The position numbers were made by a program, and so were the translations under genes. Below the pieces are notes generated by a model. It was not told where the DNA came from. It did not search any database and saw only the letters and a program-made list of their open reading frames with translations. A stretch of 64,000 nt of DNA from Catenulispora acidiphila DSM 44928 (GTDB lineage: Bacteria > Actinomycetota > Actinomycetes > Streptomycetales > Catenulisporaceae): contig NC_013131.1 of the NCBI RefSeq assembly GCF_000024025.1, positions 186,001-250,000 on the forward strand, read 5' to 3'. Below, one piece after another: positions 44,930-54,245 of this stretch (position 1 is the stretch's first letter; each line of letters opens with the position of its first letter).

Positions 44930-45601
44930 GTGCCGAAGATTGACTGGACTCCGGGGCAGGGCAAACGCGGCCGGCCGCTGCGCCGGGTGCTGGGCATGGG
45001 GCAGCAACAGGGCCTGCTGGTGATGTACGGCCTCGCGGCGATAGCCGTCGTGCTCGCGCTGGCCGCGGCGTGCGGCGCCTTCGACGGCTCCGGCCCGCAG
45101 CCGTCCGCCCAGACCGCCGGCGAGAGTACGAACCCTGACGACCCAGCCGGCGCGCCCTCGATCCCCAAGGATTCGACGAAGAGCACCCAGATCCTGCTCG
45201 GCTCGGTCCAGCACTACGCGGACCTGCTGGCCTCCGGCCAGAAGATAGTCGGAACCACGCACTACCCCGACATGGCGGCCTACGCCCAAGCCTTCGCCGA
45301 CGCCTCGTCCCCAGCCGCGCGCTTCTCCAAGTTCCGCACCTCGCCGAACCCCGAGAGCGACACGACGTATCTGAACGCCGAACGCCAAGCCGCCGCGGCC
45401 TACGGCGGCGACCACGGCAGCCGCCTCGACGCCTGGCTGCGCGACATGGCGAAGGTCAAGTCCGACCTGGGGGACTGGGTCGCCACCGCCGCGCAGTACC
45501 AGCAGGGAGCGGCGAACCAGGCAGTCCTGGACGCGGCGGCGTCGACCGTGAACCAGGACCTTGCGACGGCCCGGGACGCCGCAAACTCGCTGAGCCACTG
45601 A
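44930..45601 (+). CDS. Membrane-anchored hypothetical protein
   Basis: 223 residues from GTG 44930. A basic leader, one membrane helix (about 29-49, ending AAACG), a Pro/Ser/Asp linker, and a helical extracellular domain (about 85-223: SVQHYADLLASGQKIVGTTHYPDMAAYAQAF, RLDAWLRDMAKVKSDLGDWVATAAQYQ). No known motif recognised. It is divergent from the efflux operon, 146 bp away, and could share its control region. Confidence 0.75.
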   Translation: MPKIDWTPGQGKRGRPLRRVLGMGQQQGLLVMYGLAAIAVVLALAAACGAFDGSGPQPSAQTAGESTNPDDPAGAPSIPKDSTKSTQILLGSVQHYADLLASGQKIVGTTHYPDMAAYAQAFADASSPAARFSKFRTSPNPESDTTYLNAERQAAAAYGGDHGSRLDAWLRDMAKVKSDLGDWVATAAQYQQGAANQAVLDAAASTVNQDLATARDAANSLSH

Positions 45602-45643
45602 ACACTTGCCGGCTGGACGGATCAGCCGAAAAAGCTAGAAGAT

Positions 45644-46222
45644 TTACGGGATTCGGCGTACGGGATTCTTCGTAAGCCACCCCAGCACTTCGCCGGCATG
45701 GCGGTCCGGCGGAAAGATCGGATAGAAGGCGTGCTCGATCACGCCGTCACGGATGACAAGAGTGATCCTCTTATAGAGGAGACGCCCTCCGGCTTCGAAC
45801 GTCGGAAGATCCAACTCGGCGGCGAGGCGCAGCCCGGTGTCGGACAGCATCGCGAAGGGCAGCCGCAACCGCTCGACCAACTCCTGCTGATAAGCGCTGT
45901 CCTGGCTGGACAAGCCGAACACCCGCGCCGCACCGGCCTCGAGCAGTTCCTTGTGATGGTCGCGAAAATCGCAGGCTTCTGTAGTACAGCCCCGAGCACC
46001 GGGAATCGCGCTCCAGCCCTCGGGCGCCTCCTCGCCGGGCCGACCGCTCAGCGGGTAGATGTAGAGCACCGTACGGCCCTCCCCCAACGCGGCCAAGGCG
46101 ATCGCCTCGCCGGCGGTGCTGGTCAGGGTGAGCTCCGGAACCCTGGCGCCGGGAAGATGGTCGGCGGCGCCGTCGTCCTGCGGGATCGGCAGGTCGGCGG
46201 GGAGCGTGTAGATGTCGTGCAC
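45644..46222 (-). CDS. BCP/PrxQ-type peroxiredoxin
   Basis: 192 residues with a thioredoxin fold. PGARGCTTEACDFRDHH holds the peroxidatic Cys79 and a resolving Cys84 five residues on, the arrangement of bacterioferritin comigratory protein; VFGLSSQDSAYQQELVERLRLPFAMLSD is the matching second half. It reduces hydrogen peroxide and organic peroxides with thioredoxin. The insertion before the active site (LSGRPGEEAPEGWSAI) is longer than in standard BCP, which places it in a divergent subgroup. Confidence 0.85.
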   Translation of the reverse strand: MHDIYTLPADLPIPQDDGAADHLPGARVPELTLTSTAGEAIALAALGEGRTVLYIYPLSGRPGEEAPEGWSAIPGARGCTTEACDFRDHHKELLEAGAARVFGLSSQDSAYQQELVERLRLPFAMLSDTGLRLAAELDLPTFEAGGRLLYKRITLVIRDGVIEHAFYPIFPPDRHAGEVLGWLTKNPVRRIP

Positions 46223-46340
46223 GATGCCTCCCGGCTACGGCAGCTGTGCGGTCTCAGTCTCTCTGTGGCTCAACTCCCGGTGGCGCACCGGTGTCAGGTC
46301 TTAATTCAGAACTCTTATATGCGCGAAGCTGCGCGCGACA

Positions 46341-47099
46341 CTACCCGCGCTCCCGCACTCGCTGGACGACGTCCCGCATCGCGCCGCGGTGTACCGGACC
46401 GTGCCCGGGGACCAGCACGTCCGCGTCGATCCCCTCAAAAACGCTGAGGCTGGCCAGCGCGCGCGCCCGATCCTTCTGGAACATGGTCGGCAGCATCTGC
46501 GGTCCGCTGATCCGCGATGTCGGATGCCCGGTGCCCAGCGCGTCCCCGCAGACCAGGATCCCGGCAGCCGGCAACAGATACGCGCAGTGCCCTTCGGTGT
46601 GCCCGGGAGTGTGCAGCGGGATCGGCGCCCCGGGCAGGTCGAGCGGCCCGTCGGCGGGAAAGGCCTGCGGCTCGGCCACCGGCACGTCCGCCGTGCCACC
46701 GCTGCGCAGCGCCCGCAGTGCCCACGGCACGACCCCCGGACGCCAGGCGTTCGCCGCCACCTTCCCGATCGACACCTGGTCCAGGAAATCCCGCCGCGCG
46801 TGCGGCACCTCCTCGGCGTGCGTCAGGACCGGAATCCCATACGTTGACCGCAGCCGCTCGGCGCCACCGATGTGATCGTTGTGCGCGTGCGTGATCAGAA
46901 TCGCGCTCAACGACTCCGGCGCCACGCCGAGCAGCGCCAACGACGCCAGAAGGTTGTCGTAGTCCTGCGGATAACCGGTGTCGATCAGCGTCGCGGCATC
47001 GCCGTCCTTCACCACGACCCACGTCACATCACTGCCGAGCACCGCGTGCACGTCGCCGTCGACGCGCACGACGTCGTCCGGACGGAAGGCTTTGACCAT
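46341..47099 (-). CDS. Metallo-beta-lactamase-fold hydrolase
   Basis: 252 residues, no signal peptide. The metal motif ITHAHNDHIGGAERL gives His71, His73, Asp75 and His76; further ligands are in HTPGHTEGHCAYLLP and VCGDALGT, and the last His in DVLVPGHGPVHRG. This is the common glyoxalase II-like MBL architecture. The substrate is unknown; a lactonase or thioester hydrolase role is possible. It lies 118 bp downstream of the first CWB2 gene on the same strand. Confidence 0.9.
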   Translation of the reverse strand: MVKAFRPDDVVRVDGDVHAVLGSDVTWVVVKDGDAATLIDTGYPQDYDNLLASLALLGVAPESLSAILITHAHNDHIGGAERLRSTYGIPVLTHAEEVPHARRDFLDQVSIGKVAANAWRPGVVPWALRALRSGGTADVPVAEPQAFPADGPLDLPGAPIPLHTPGHTEGHCAYLLPAAGILVCGDALGTGHPTSRISGPQMLPTMFQKDRARALASLSVFEGIDADVLVPGHGPVHRGAMRDVVQRVRERG

Positions 47100-47219
47100 C
47101 CCTGCTACTACCTTCCGTCCGCGCGGGCGAAGATGAGAAAGCTGAGCTCAAGCTTTTCCTTGGGTTCCAGAGCCCGAATTCGGGTTCTCCAACTCCAACG
47201 ATACGGAGATCGGTCCAGC

Positions 47220-49211
47220 CTAGTAGGGGTTCTCCGTGTAGACCGACCTGCCGGGCGCCGCGATGTCGCCCTGGATCAGGCGTTGCGTCGAAGGCGCCAG
47301 CGCGCTGGGACCGCCGAGGATCAGCACCGAGCGGAGGGTGGCGGCGTTCGACCGGAGCCACTTGTCGGTGAGGGAGGTCGGGGAGGTCGGGACCGAGGGA
47401 TACAGCAGCAGCGGTCCCCGCAGGACGCCGAGCAGGGCGCCTCCGGCCAGGGCGTCCGGCCAGTTCGCGGCGGTGACGATGCCCGCCGTGGTCGGCTGCC
47501 GATCGCCCAGCAGGACGCTGGCCACCCGGTAGGAGGTCTCGTAGCGGTCCGTGCCTGAGTAGGCCGACACGATCGACCCGGCCGGAAGCCGCACGTCGGA
47601 CGTGTCCGGGATCGCCGAGCCGGCTTGGCCGCCGATGGTGTCGACGTCGACGGCGGCGCCGGTGCCCGTCGGGTCGGCGAGGAAGCGGCGCGTCACCTCG
47701 GGCAGTTGGCCGTCCGAGGTCAGGACCACCACGCCGGTGCCCAGCGCGCCGGCGGCGGCGCCTGCGGACAGCGCGTCCGGATAGTTGAGGCCGGTCGCGG
47801 CCAGGACATGGACCCGCCCCGCCGAGGGCGGCGTCAGCGCGAGCGAGGCCCGGGCGACGGCGACCGCGGTGGCGAAGCGGTCGGCGCCGGCCTCGCGCCG
47901 TACCGTGTAGCGGCCGGCGAGCTGGTTCTCGACGGTCTGGGACACCGCCGCGCCGCCGCCGAGGACGTAGACCGGAGCGCCGGCCGGCAGGATGCGGTCG
48001 AGTTCGGCCCGCACCGCGGGGTCCAGGGTGCCGGTGGGCGTGAGCAGCAACGGACCGCCGGCGCGGGCGGCCAGGACGGCGCCGCCGAGAGCGTCGGCGT
48101 AGTTGTCCGACCGGCTGATGACGGCTGCCTTGGCCTGCTTGCGGGCCGGGTCGGCGGTGCCGTTGTCGGCCCAGGTGTAGCGGGAGGCGCTGACCGCGGT
48201 GGCCAGACGGCTGTCCCCGTAGAGCCGGACCACGTCCTTGTCGAACAGCGGCTGCCAGCTCAGCCGGCCCGTGGAAGCGCCGGGCCAGCTCAGGTAGACC
48301 GGGTTGCCGCCGGCGACGGGCATCGTCGCCAGCTGCGGGCCCGTGCCGGTGAAGACGTGGAAGGCGACGGCTGATCCGTCGGGGGAGAACACCAGATCCC
48401 CGGTGACCATGGTCGGCGAGCCGGGAAGCGGGGTTCCGGGCTGCGGGACCCCGTTGACGATCGCGGACCGGTAGAGCTGGTAGTAGCCGGTCGCCACGTC
48501 CTGGTGGCAGTACACGATGGTCCTGCCGTCCGGGGACAGCGCGGGGTGGAAGTCTTGCGCTTGGCCGATGACGGTGGTGTGCCCGTTGACGGAATAGCCG
48601 ATGCCGTTGCCCCCGTCGCAGGTCAGGTACGGCGTCCGGGTGAAGACGACGGCGCCGCCGGGACCGGCGGAGGGCTCGATCTCCTGACAATTCGGCTCAT
48701 TGGGCAGGAGCCGGTGCTCGACGGCGCCGGCTACCGGGCTGATCGCCCAGAGCACCTCCAGCCCGTTGCGCTGCGCGCCGCCGGCGGCGGCGAACAGGAT
48801 CGTCGAACCGTCCGCCGTCCACGAAGGATCGGCCAGCATCGGGATGCCGTCTTCGACCGTGGTGACGGTCTGGTCGATGAGCGAGTAGGCGATCAGGGCC
48901 CGCTGCTGATTCGAGCCGTGGGTCAGGACAGCTGCGATTTTGGTCCCGTCCGGCGACCATGCCAGGTCGCTGAGTGTGCCGTTCAGGGAGCTGAGCGCGG
49001 GTACCAAGGCGCCCGGGATGGAGGCGCCCGTGACCGGATCGACTCCGGTGACGCCCGGGCCGTTCATGGCCCATGTGATGGGACCGTTTCGGGCGGCGTG
49101 GTGCGGCAGACCGGTGGCGGAGGCCTGGGGCGCATAAGCGGTCGCGCCGAGCGTCAGGAGCGCGGCGGCGGCCAGGGACCCGGCCGTCGATCGGATTCTG
49201 GGGGAGGACAA
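47220..49211 (-). CDS. Secreted beta-propeller protein with CWB2 repeats
   Basis: 663 residues from a TTG at 49211, chosen for the GGAGAG six bases upstream and the signal peptide that then leads the protein (RIRSTAGSLAAAALLTLGA...QASA). The frame also opens at GTG 49343, which overlaps the upstream stop by 4 bp, but would add a repeat-encoded leader. The N-terminal half is a TolB/PD40-like beta-propeller (LAWSPDGTKIAAV, PSWTADGSTILFAA, FHPALSPDGRTIVY, LVFSPDGSAVAFHV). The C-terminal ~300 residues are three CWB2 repeats (DRFATAVAVA, YVLGGGAAVSQTVE, NYPDALSAG), which anchor proteins to the wall. Confidence 0.88.
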   Translation of the reverse strand: MSSPRIRSTAGSLAAAALLTLGATAYAPQASATGLPHHAARNGPITWAMNGPGVTGVDPVTGASIPGALVPALSSLNGTLSDLAWSPDGTKIAAVLTHGSNQQRALIAYSLIDQTVTTVEDGIPMLADPSWTADGSTILFAAAGGAQRNGLEVLWAISPVAGAVEHRLLPNEPNCQEIEPSAGPGGAVVFTRTPYLTCDGGNGIGYSVNGHTTVIGQAQDFHPALSPDGRTIVYCHQDVATGYYQLYRSAIVNGVPQPGTPLPGSPTMVTGDLVFSPDGSAVAFHVFTGTGPQLATMPVAGGNPVYLSWPGASTGRLSWQPLFDKDVVRLYGDSRLATAVSASRYTWADNGTADPARKQAKAAVISRSDNYADALGGAVLAARAGGPLLLTPTGTLDPAVRAELDRILPAGAPVYVLGGGAAVSQTVENQLAGRYTVRREAGADRFATAVAVARASLALTPPSAGRVHVLAATGLNYPDALSAGAAAGALGTGVVVLTSDGQLPEVTRRFLADPTGTGAAVDVDTIGGQAGSAIPDTSDVRLPAGSIVSAYSGTDRYETSYRVASVLLGDRQPTTAGIVTAANWPDALAGGALLGVLRGPLLLYPSVPTSPTSLTDKWLRSNAATLRSVLILGGPSALAPSTQRLIQGDIAAPGRSVYTENPY

Positions 49212-49219
49212 CGTTTCTC

Positions 49220-49291
49220 TCCGGGTTTCTTTCCGGGTCTCTGTCCGGGTTTCTGTCTGGATCTCTGTCCGGGTCCCTGTCTGGGTTTCTG
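49220..49291. repeat. 12-bp tandem repeat at 5' end of CWB2 gene
   Basis: Six copies of TCCGGGTTTCTG-like 12-bp units lie between the stop of one CWB2 gene and the preferred start of the next. In the minus-strand frame they would encode TETR/TEIQ-type repeats, if GTG 49343 is used. Confidence 0.8.
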
Positions 49292-49339
49292 TCCGGTCGG
49301 GACCAGAGCGCCGGGCTCGGGGGCGGGACGGTCCGGCGC

Positions 49340-51346
49340 TCACGGCTGCGCCGTCGCGTTGACGACCGCGTCGACGTCCCGCAGGACCTGGTCGCTCAGC
49401 GCTGTCGTGCCGCCGAACAGGTAGGCGCCGGACAGCTGCGACCAGAAGCGTGCGATCGCCTCGCGTCCCGCCGGGTCCAGGCCCGCCGGGGTGGTGAGGA
49501 CGATCGGGAAGTGCCGGGCGGCGGCCAGGGCGCCGCCGGTCAGCGCGTCCGCGTAGCCGGTGCCCGTCGCCACGCCGACGCGCGAGGCGGAAGTGAACTG
49601 CGACGCGACCGCGTTCGCGGTCTGATAGCGATTCTGACCCTGCAGCTTGAGTTCGTGGCCGGCCAAGGCGGGGAACGCCGCGTCGACCGCGTGCCCGGCG
49701 GCGCCGCCCACGGTGACGACGGTCGGTGCCTGCGCGCTGGAGGAGTTCAGACGGGAGCTGATGTACCCCGCGGTGGCGGGATCCAGGGTGCCGCCCTGGG
49801 ACAGGACGACGGCCGCCTCGTGACCCGACGTCCCCAGGACCGAGGACGCATACGGTCCGGCAGCCAGCGCGTCCGGATAGTCCATACCGGTCGCGACGAC
49901 GATCTTGGCCGGGTCGTTCAGGCCGCGCCGCGCGATGTCCAGCGCCGTGCCGAACCGGTCGAGGCCGGAATAGCGCTGGACCGTGTAGCCGAGCTGGACG
50001 AGCCGCTGCTGGACCGCCGGGGAGAGCGCGGCGGTACCGCCCAGCAGGTAGACGGTCTTGCCGGCATGGGGTTGCAGCACCCTGGTGATCTCGTGCTCGA
50101 CGGTCAGGTCCAGCGCGCTGCCGCCGGTCAGCAGCAGCGGGCCGTTGACGTGCGCGGCCAGCGGGACGCCGGCCAGGGCGTCGGAGAACCCGTCGGACCG
50201 GGCCAGCACGACGGCGCCGGCGGGGAGCTGACCGCCGTAGGGGAATCTGTTCTGCCAGCTGCTCCAGCCGCTCCGGGAGACGGTGATCCCGGTGCCGATG
50301 CGGTCCAGACCGCCCAGGCGCTGCACCAGGCGCGTGCCTACGGCCGGCGGGGCGGGCGGCGGCGGCGTGGGCACGACCAGCGTCGTGCCGGCGGTCCAGG
50401 TGTAGGCGGGCGACTTGTCCGCGTCCATGGTCGGCGCCATGGTCACCGTGACGGCGTAGGGCCCGCCGGTCTTGTACTGGTGCGTCATGTCCTCCGACTG
50501 GGTGGCCGGCGAGGTGGTGCCGTCGCCCCAGTTGACCGAGAACATGTAGTAGTCGCTGTACGTCGGCAGGCTCTTGCCGGCGGAGGAGGTGACGGTCACC
50601 GTCGCGAACGCGGTGGTGTTCACCGTGCTGGAGAACGCCAGACCCCAGGCGCTGACAGCGGTCGGATACAGCGGCGGCGCCGAGGAGTCGATGCCGTCGG
50701 TGGTCACCACGGACACGCCATAGGACCGCGGCGCGGTGAACACGTGGTGCACCACGGTGGGCCCGGAATCAGCCGCGGCGACCGTCTGCGACGGCGACCC
50801 GTCGCCCCAGTTCACGATGTAGCTCTTCGTGGCGGCGGCGTCGACGGTCCCGCCGTCGATGCTCAGATCCCCGGCCAGCGGCGCGTTCCCGCCGACAGGT
50901 GTGAAAGCGGACCCCGGCGTGGTGGGAGTGGTCGGATAGTGCGCGGTGTACGTGGTGTTCTGACCGACGGTGGACGTCCCGTCGTCCACCGTCGCCGTCG
51001 CCTTCCAGACCCCGGCGTGCGGGTAGTCGTGCGAGATGACCAGGCCGTTCGGCACCGTCCCACCGGTCTGGACCCACGGTGTGCTTCCGTCGCCCCAGTC
51101 GATCCGATACGTGGTGGTCGCTTCCTTCGCCGGATCGACGTTGAACGCGTAGAGCACCGCGGCCGCATGCGACGTCCCGGCATAGAACCCGAACGAGAGG
51201 GACATCGCAGGAGCGGAGGAGGCGCTCGCCGAGACGCCGAACCGGCCGCCGGGCCCGGCGGCCAGTGCCGGGGCGGCCCCGGCGACAAGCAGGGCGGCGC
51301 CGGTGATCGCGAGCGTCGCGAGTCGTATGGCACGTGGCTTCGGCAC
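49340..51346 (-). CDS. Secreted PKD-domain protein with CWB2 repeats
   Basis: 668 residues from GTG 51346, behind AAGGA; the frame is open to 51772 without signal-peptide features. Signal peptide ends APALA. Three PKD-like beta domains follow, each with a WGDG core (YRIDWGDGSTPW, YIVNWGDGSPSQ, FSVNWGDGTTS) and a HVFTAP/HQYKT end. A Pro hinge leads to three CWB2 repeats: RLGGLDRIGTGITVS, VVLARSDGFSDALAGVPLA, VYLLGGTAALSPAVQQRL, RYSGLDRFGTALDIARRG. It is probably cotranscribed with the next CWB2 gene and divergent from the third. Confidence 0.9.
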   Translation of the reverse strand: MPKPRAIRLATLAITGAALLVAGAAPALAAGPGGRFGVSASASSAPAMSLSFGFYAGTSHAAAVLYAFNVDPAKEATTTYRIDWGDGSTPWVQTGGTVPNGLVISHDYPHAGVWKATATVDDGTSTVGQNTTYTAHYPTTPTTPGSAFTPVGGNAPLAGDLSIDGGTVDAAATKSYIVNWGDGSPSQTVAAADSGPTVVHHVFTAPRSYGVSVVTTDGIDSSAPPLYPTAVSAWGLAFSSTVNTTAFATVTVTSSAGKSLPTYSDYYMFSVNWGDGTTSPATQSEDMTHQYKTGGPYAVTVTMAPTMDADKSPAYTWTAGTTLVVPTPPPPAPPAVGTRLVQRLGGLDRIGTGITVSRSGWSSWQNRFPYGGQLPAGAVVLARSDGFSDALAGVPLAAHVNGPLLLTGGSALDLTVEHEITRVLQPHAGKTVYLLGGTAALSPAVQQRLVQLGYTVQRYSGLDRFGTALDIARRGLNDPAKIVVATGMDYPDALAAGPYASSVLGTSGHEAAVVLSQGGTLDPATAGYISSRLNSSSAQAPTVVTVGGAAGHAVDAAFPALAGHELKLQGQNRYQTANAVASQFTSASRVGVATGTGYADALTGGALAAARHFPIVLTTPAGLDPAGREAIARFWSQLSGAYLFGGTTALSDQVLRDVDAVVNATAQP

Positions 51347-51551
51347 AGAGACATCCTTGAGGCTGACGACGAGACAGAGCACAGGGCAGCTCATTGTCGA
51401 GGCCGCCCCACCAGCGCGGATGATCCAAAACGCGCAATCGATGCGTAGGACCCGATTGGACGCAGGGAGGAGCCGATGCAGGCCAGTTGACACAGTGATC
51501 GGAGAACCCGATCCTACGGAGATCATCGGCCGTCCACAGAGGTTGCCCCCC

Positions 51552-54188
51552 TTGTCAGCTACCCGCGACACAGCACGCACTGTGCCCGCGCGACGTCGCG
51601 TCGCGCTCATAGCCCTGTCGGCGCTCACCTCCGGAACGGCCGTGCCTTTCCTCGCCGCGAACGCCCGCGCCGACACGGTCGCCGCGACAGTGTTCGTCGG
51701 GTCGACGAGCGGTGCTCCGTGCAGTGACACCGCCGCCGCAGCAGGATCCGCGGCGACTCCGTTCTGTGCCATCCAGCCGGCGATCGACTCACCCCTGACC
51801 GGACCGGGGACGACGGTCCTCGTCGCTGCCGGCGCCGCCTACCTCGGGCAGGTGAATCTGGACAAGTCGGGCACGTCCGCCGATCCGATCGTCTTGCGCT
51901 CCGCGTCGCCGGCGCAGGGCAGTCGCGCTGTCATCAGGGGCACCGTTTCCGTGAATGGGGCGCACGATGTCACCGTCGACGGGTTCGACATCTACGCCGA
52001 CACCTTCGGGGTCAACATCGAGGCATCCTCGGACGTCGTCGTCACCCGCGACCACATCGAAGGTCCCCATGACTCGAGTGTCGCGGACTCCGGCATCATG
52101 ATCGCGATGGCATCGTCGGCGGTCACGGTCAGCACCGACTTCGTCAGGGGTTTCGGTGGCGGAGGCCTGTTCGCGGACTCTGTGTCCGGGCTGAACATCG
52201 TCGCCGACACCATCACGCGCAACACGACGCCGAGCGCCGGGCTGGACTCGATCGAGGTGACCGGAACGTCCAGCGGAGTCGCTGTCGCCGACGACATCAT
52301 CGACGCTGCGCCGTCCTTGCCGGCCGGGTCCGCCGTCGACTACAACGTGATCGACGCCGGCGCCGTCGGCCCGCACGACATCACCGGCGACGGTCTGGCC
52401 GGGAGCACCGACGGTGACATCACGCCGGGCGACACCTCGCCGGCGATCGACTCCGCTGAAGAGGCGGCTACCGGCGAACTGCCGACCGACATGTTCGGGA
52501 ACGCGGCTGCCGACGATCCGCTGGTTCCCAACGCCGGCACCGGATCACGCGTCCGGGACCGCGGCGCCGTGGAGCGGACGCACGGCGATACGAGTTACGT
52601 CCTCACCCTCACCCCGGCATCCGGCGACGCCCCGCTCGCGGTTACCGCCACCGTCACCGAGCACGTCGGCTGGGCTCAGCAGCCGCGCGCGGCCTTCTAC
52701 TCCTTCGGCTTCGGCGGGACCGAGCAGCCGGCCACCGCCAACCCGACAGCGCGGCACACTTACACGACTCCGCTCTACGGCGGCGACGTATCCGTCACGA
52801 TCTACGACAGCGCCCATGAGGCCATCGGCTATACGACAGCGCTCGTCAACGTCGGCCAGCCGGTTCACGCCACGCTCTCCGTCGCCGCGGCCTCCGGTCT
52901 GAACGTCAACGCCGTCGGCAGCGTCCAAGGCGGCGTCGGCGACTGGTCCATCGACTTCGGCGACGGATACTCGACAAACTTCTACAGCCAGACGCAGGCC
53001 ACTGCGAACCACTCCTACGCGAAGCCTGGAACCTACAAGGTCACCCTGACCGCGAACGGAATCCTGCCCTCCAACGCCGCGAAGCTCACCCAGCAGGTGA
53101 CGGTCACGGCGCCGCCCGCCCCGCCGCCGATCGTGGACACGGACCCGCTCGTCCACCGCATCGCCGGCTCCGACCGCTACGCGACGTCGATCGTCGCCTC
53201 CCAGGTCCGGTGGAGCGCCGCGAACAGCGTCGACGGCGCCCCGGCGGAGGATCAGGCCCAGGCCGTCGTGCTCGCCCGAGGCGACGCGTTCCCCGACGCC
53301 CTCGCCGGCGTCCCGCTCGCCGCGTACAAGCACGGTCCGCTGCTTCTCACGGACCCGAAGACCGTGAGCCAGGCGACCCTTGAGGAGATCCGCCGCGTCC
53401 TGCCGGCCGGCGGAAACCATACGATCTACATCCTCGGCGGCAAGACAGCCGTGTCGCCGTCCGTCGAGGCGGAGCTCCGCGGCCTCGGCTACAACGTCGT
53501 CCGCTACGGCGGCACAGACCGGTACGGCACCGCACTCCTGATCGCCCACCTCGGCCTCGGGGATCCCAGACACCTGATCATCGCGATCGGCGGAGACTTC
53601 GCCGACGCCCTCGCCGCCGGACCCTTCGCAGCTGACAGCGCCGAAGTCGTCGACGGCAAACCAGCCGCGATCCTCCTGTCCGGCAAGGCGAACGGAAACG
53701 ACACCATCACCGACGCCGGCACAGCCGCATACATCGACGCCAAGGTCCAGTCCAACGGCGGCCTCAGCCACTGCACCGACCCCAACCTCATCACCGCAGT
53801 AGGCGGCCCAGCCCTCACCGCCTTCCTGAACCAGGAACACAAGGCAACGAAATACGCCTGCGTCGACGGCATAGTAGGCGCCGACCGCTACGCAACCTCC
53901 AGCCAACTAGCCGGCCAATGGACCAACCCCGAACACCCCGGAGTAGCAGTCGGCACAACCTTCCCCGACGCACTCAGCGGCGGCGCCTACGAGGCCAGCC
54001 TCGGCCAACCCCTACTCCTCACCAACCCAACCTCGCTACCCAGCTCAACAGCCACCGCACTAGCCTCGATGTACCCGCCACACGAAAACACCCGCACCCG
54101 CTCGGTCGTGATCTTCGGCGGCACTTCAGCGGTGAGCAGCGCCGTGGAGAACCAGATCATTGCGAAGGTCCACGGTCGCGCCCAATAG
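51552..54188 (+). CDS. Secreted beta-helix/PKD protein with CWB2 repeats
   Basis: 878 residues from TTG 51552 (GTG 51582 is the alternative); the frame is open to 51303, which would overlap the divergent gene's start. Signal peptide with a long basic n-region (ARRRVALIALSALTSG, ends NARA). A right-handed parallel beta-helix (about 35-330: VTVDGFDIYADTFGVNIEASSDVVVTRDHIEG and similar rungs), one or two PKD-like domains (HTYTTPLYGGDV; SIDFGDGY...HSYAKPG), then three CWB2 repeats (RIAGSDRYATSIVAS, VVLARGDAFPDALAGVPLA, IYILGGKTAVSP, RYGGTDRYGTALLIA). The last ~350 bp use more GCA, GTA and CTA codons than the rest. A strong terminator follows. Confidence 0.87.
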   Translation: MSATRDTARTVPARRRVALIALSALTSGTAVPFLAANARADTVAATVFVGSTSGAPCSDTAAAAGSAATPFCAIQPAIDSPLTGPGTTVLVAAGAAYLGQVNLDKSGTSADPIVLRSASPAQGSRAVIRGTVSVNGAHDVTVDGFDIYADTFGVNIEASSDVVVTRDHIEGPHDSSVADSGIMIAMASSAVTVSTDFVRGFGGGGLFADSVSGLNIVADTITRNTTPSAGLDSIEVTGTSSGVAVADDIIDAAPSLPAGSAVDYNVIDAGAVGPHDITGDGLAGSTDGDITPGDTSPAIDSAEEAATGELPTDMFGNAAADDPLVPNAGTGSRVRDRGAVERTHGDTSYVLTLTPASGDAPLAVTATVTEHVGWAQQPRAAFYSFGFGGTEQPATANPTARHTYTTPLYGGDVSVTIYDSAHEAIGYTTALVNVGQPVHATLSVAAASGLNVNAVGSVQGGVGDWSIDFGDGYSTNFYSQTQATANHSYAKPGTYKVTLTANGILPSNAAKLTQQVTVTAPPAPPPIVDTDPLVHRIAGSDRYATSIVASQVRWSAANSVDGAPAEDQAQAVVLARGDAFPDALAGVPLAAYKHGPLLLTDPKTVSQATLEEIRRVLPAGGNHTIYILGGKTAVSPSVEAELRGLGYNVVRYGGTDRYGTALLIAHLGLGDPRHLIIAIGGDFADALAAGPFAADSAEVVDGKPAAILLSGKANGNDTITDAGTAAYIDAKVQSNGGLSHCTDPNLITAVGGPALTAFLNQEHKATKYACVDGIVGADRYATSSQLAGQWTNPEHPGVAVGTTFPDALSGGAYEASLGQPLLLTNPTSLPSSTATALASMYPPHENTRTRSVVIFGGTSAVSSAVENQIIAKVHGRAQ

Positions 54189-54215
54189 CGGCGCAGGTTC
54201 TTCGACGCGATCGAC

Positions 54216-54245
54216 AACCCCGAGCGCTTGGCAGCGCTCGGGGTT
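54216..54245 (+). terminator. Intrinsic hairpin after beta-helix CWB2 gene
   Basis: A perfect 13-bp stem (54216-54228 with 54233-54245) with a four-base loop, 27 bp after the stop. Only a short TT lies in the stem end. Confidence 0.75.

Noticed and set aside
45610-45627. Hairpin with adjacent A-run as terminator between convergent genes
   Set aside because: The stem is only 5 bp and the A/T run lies on the wrong side for either gene.
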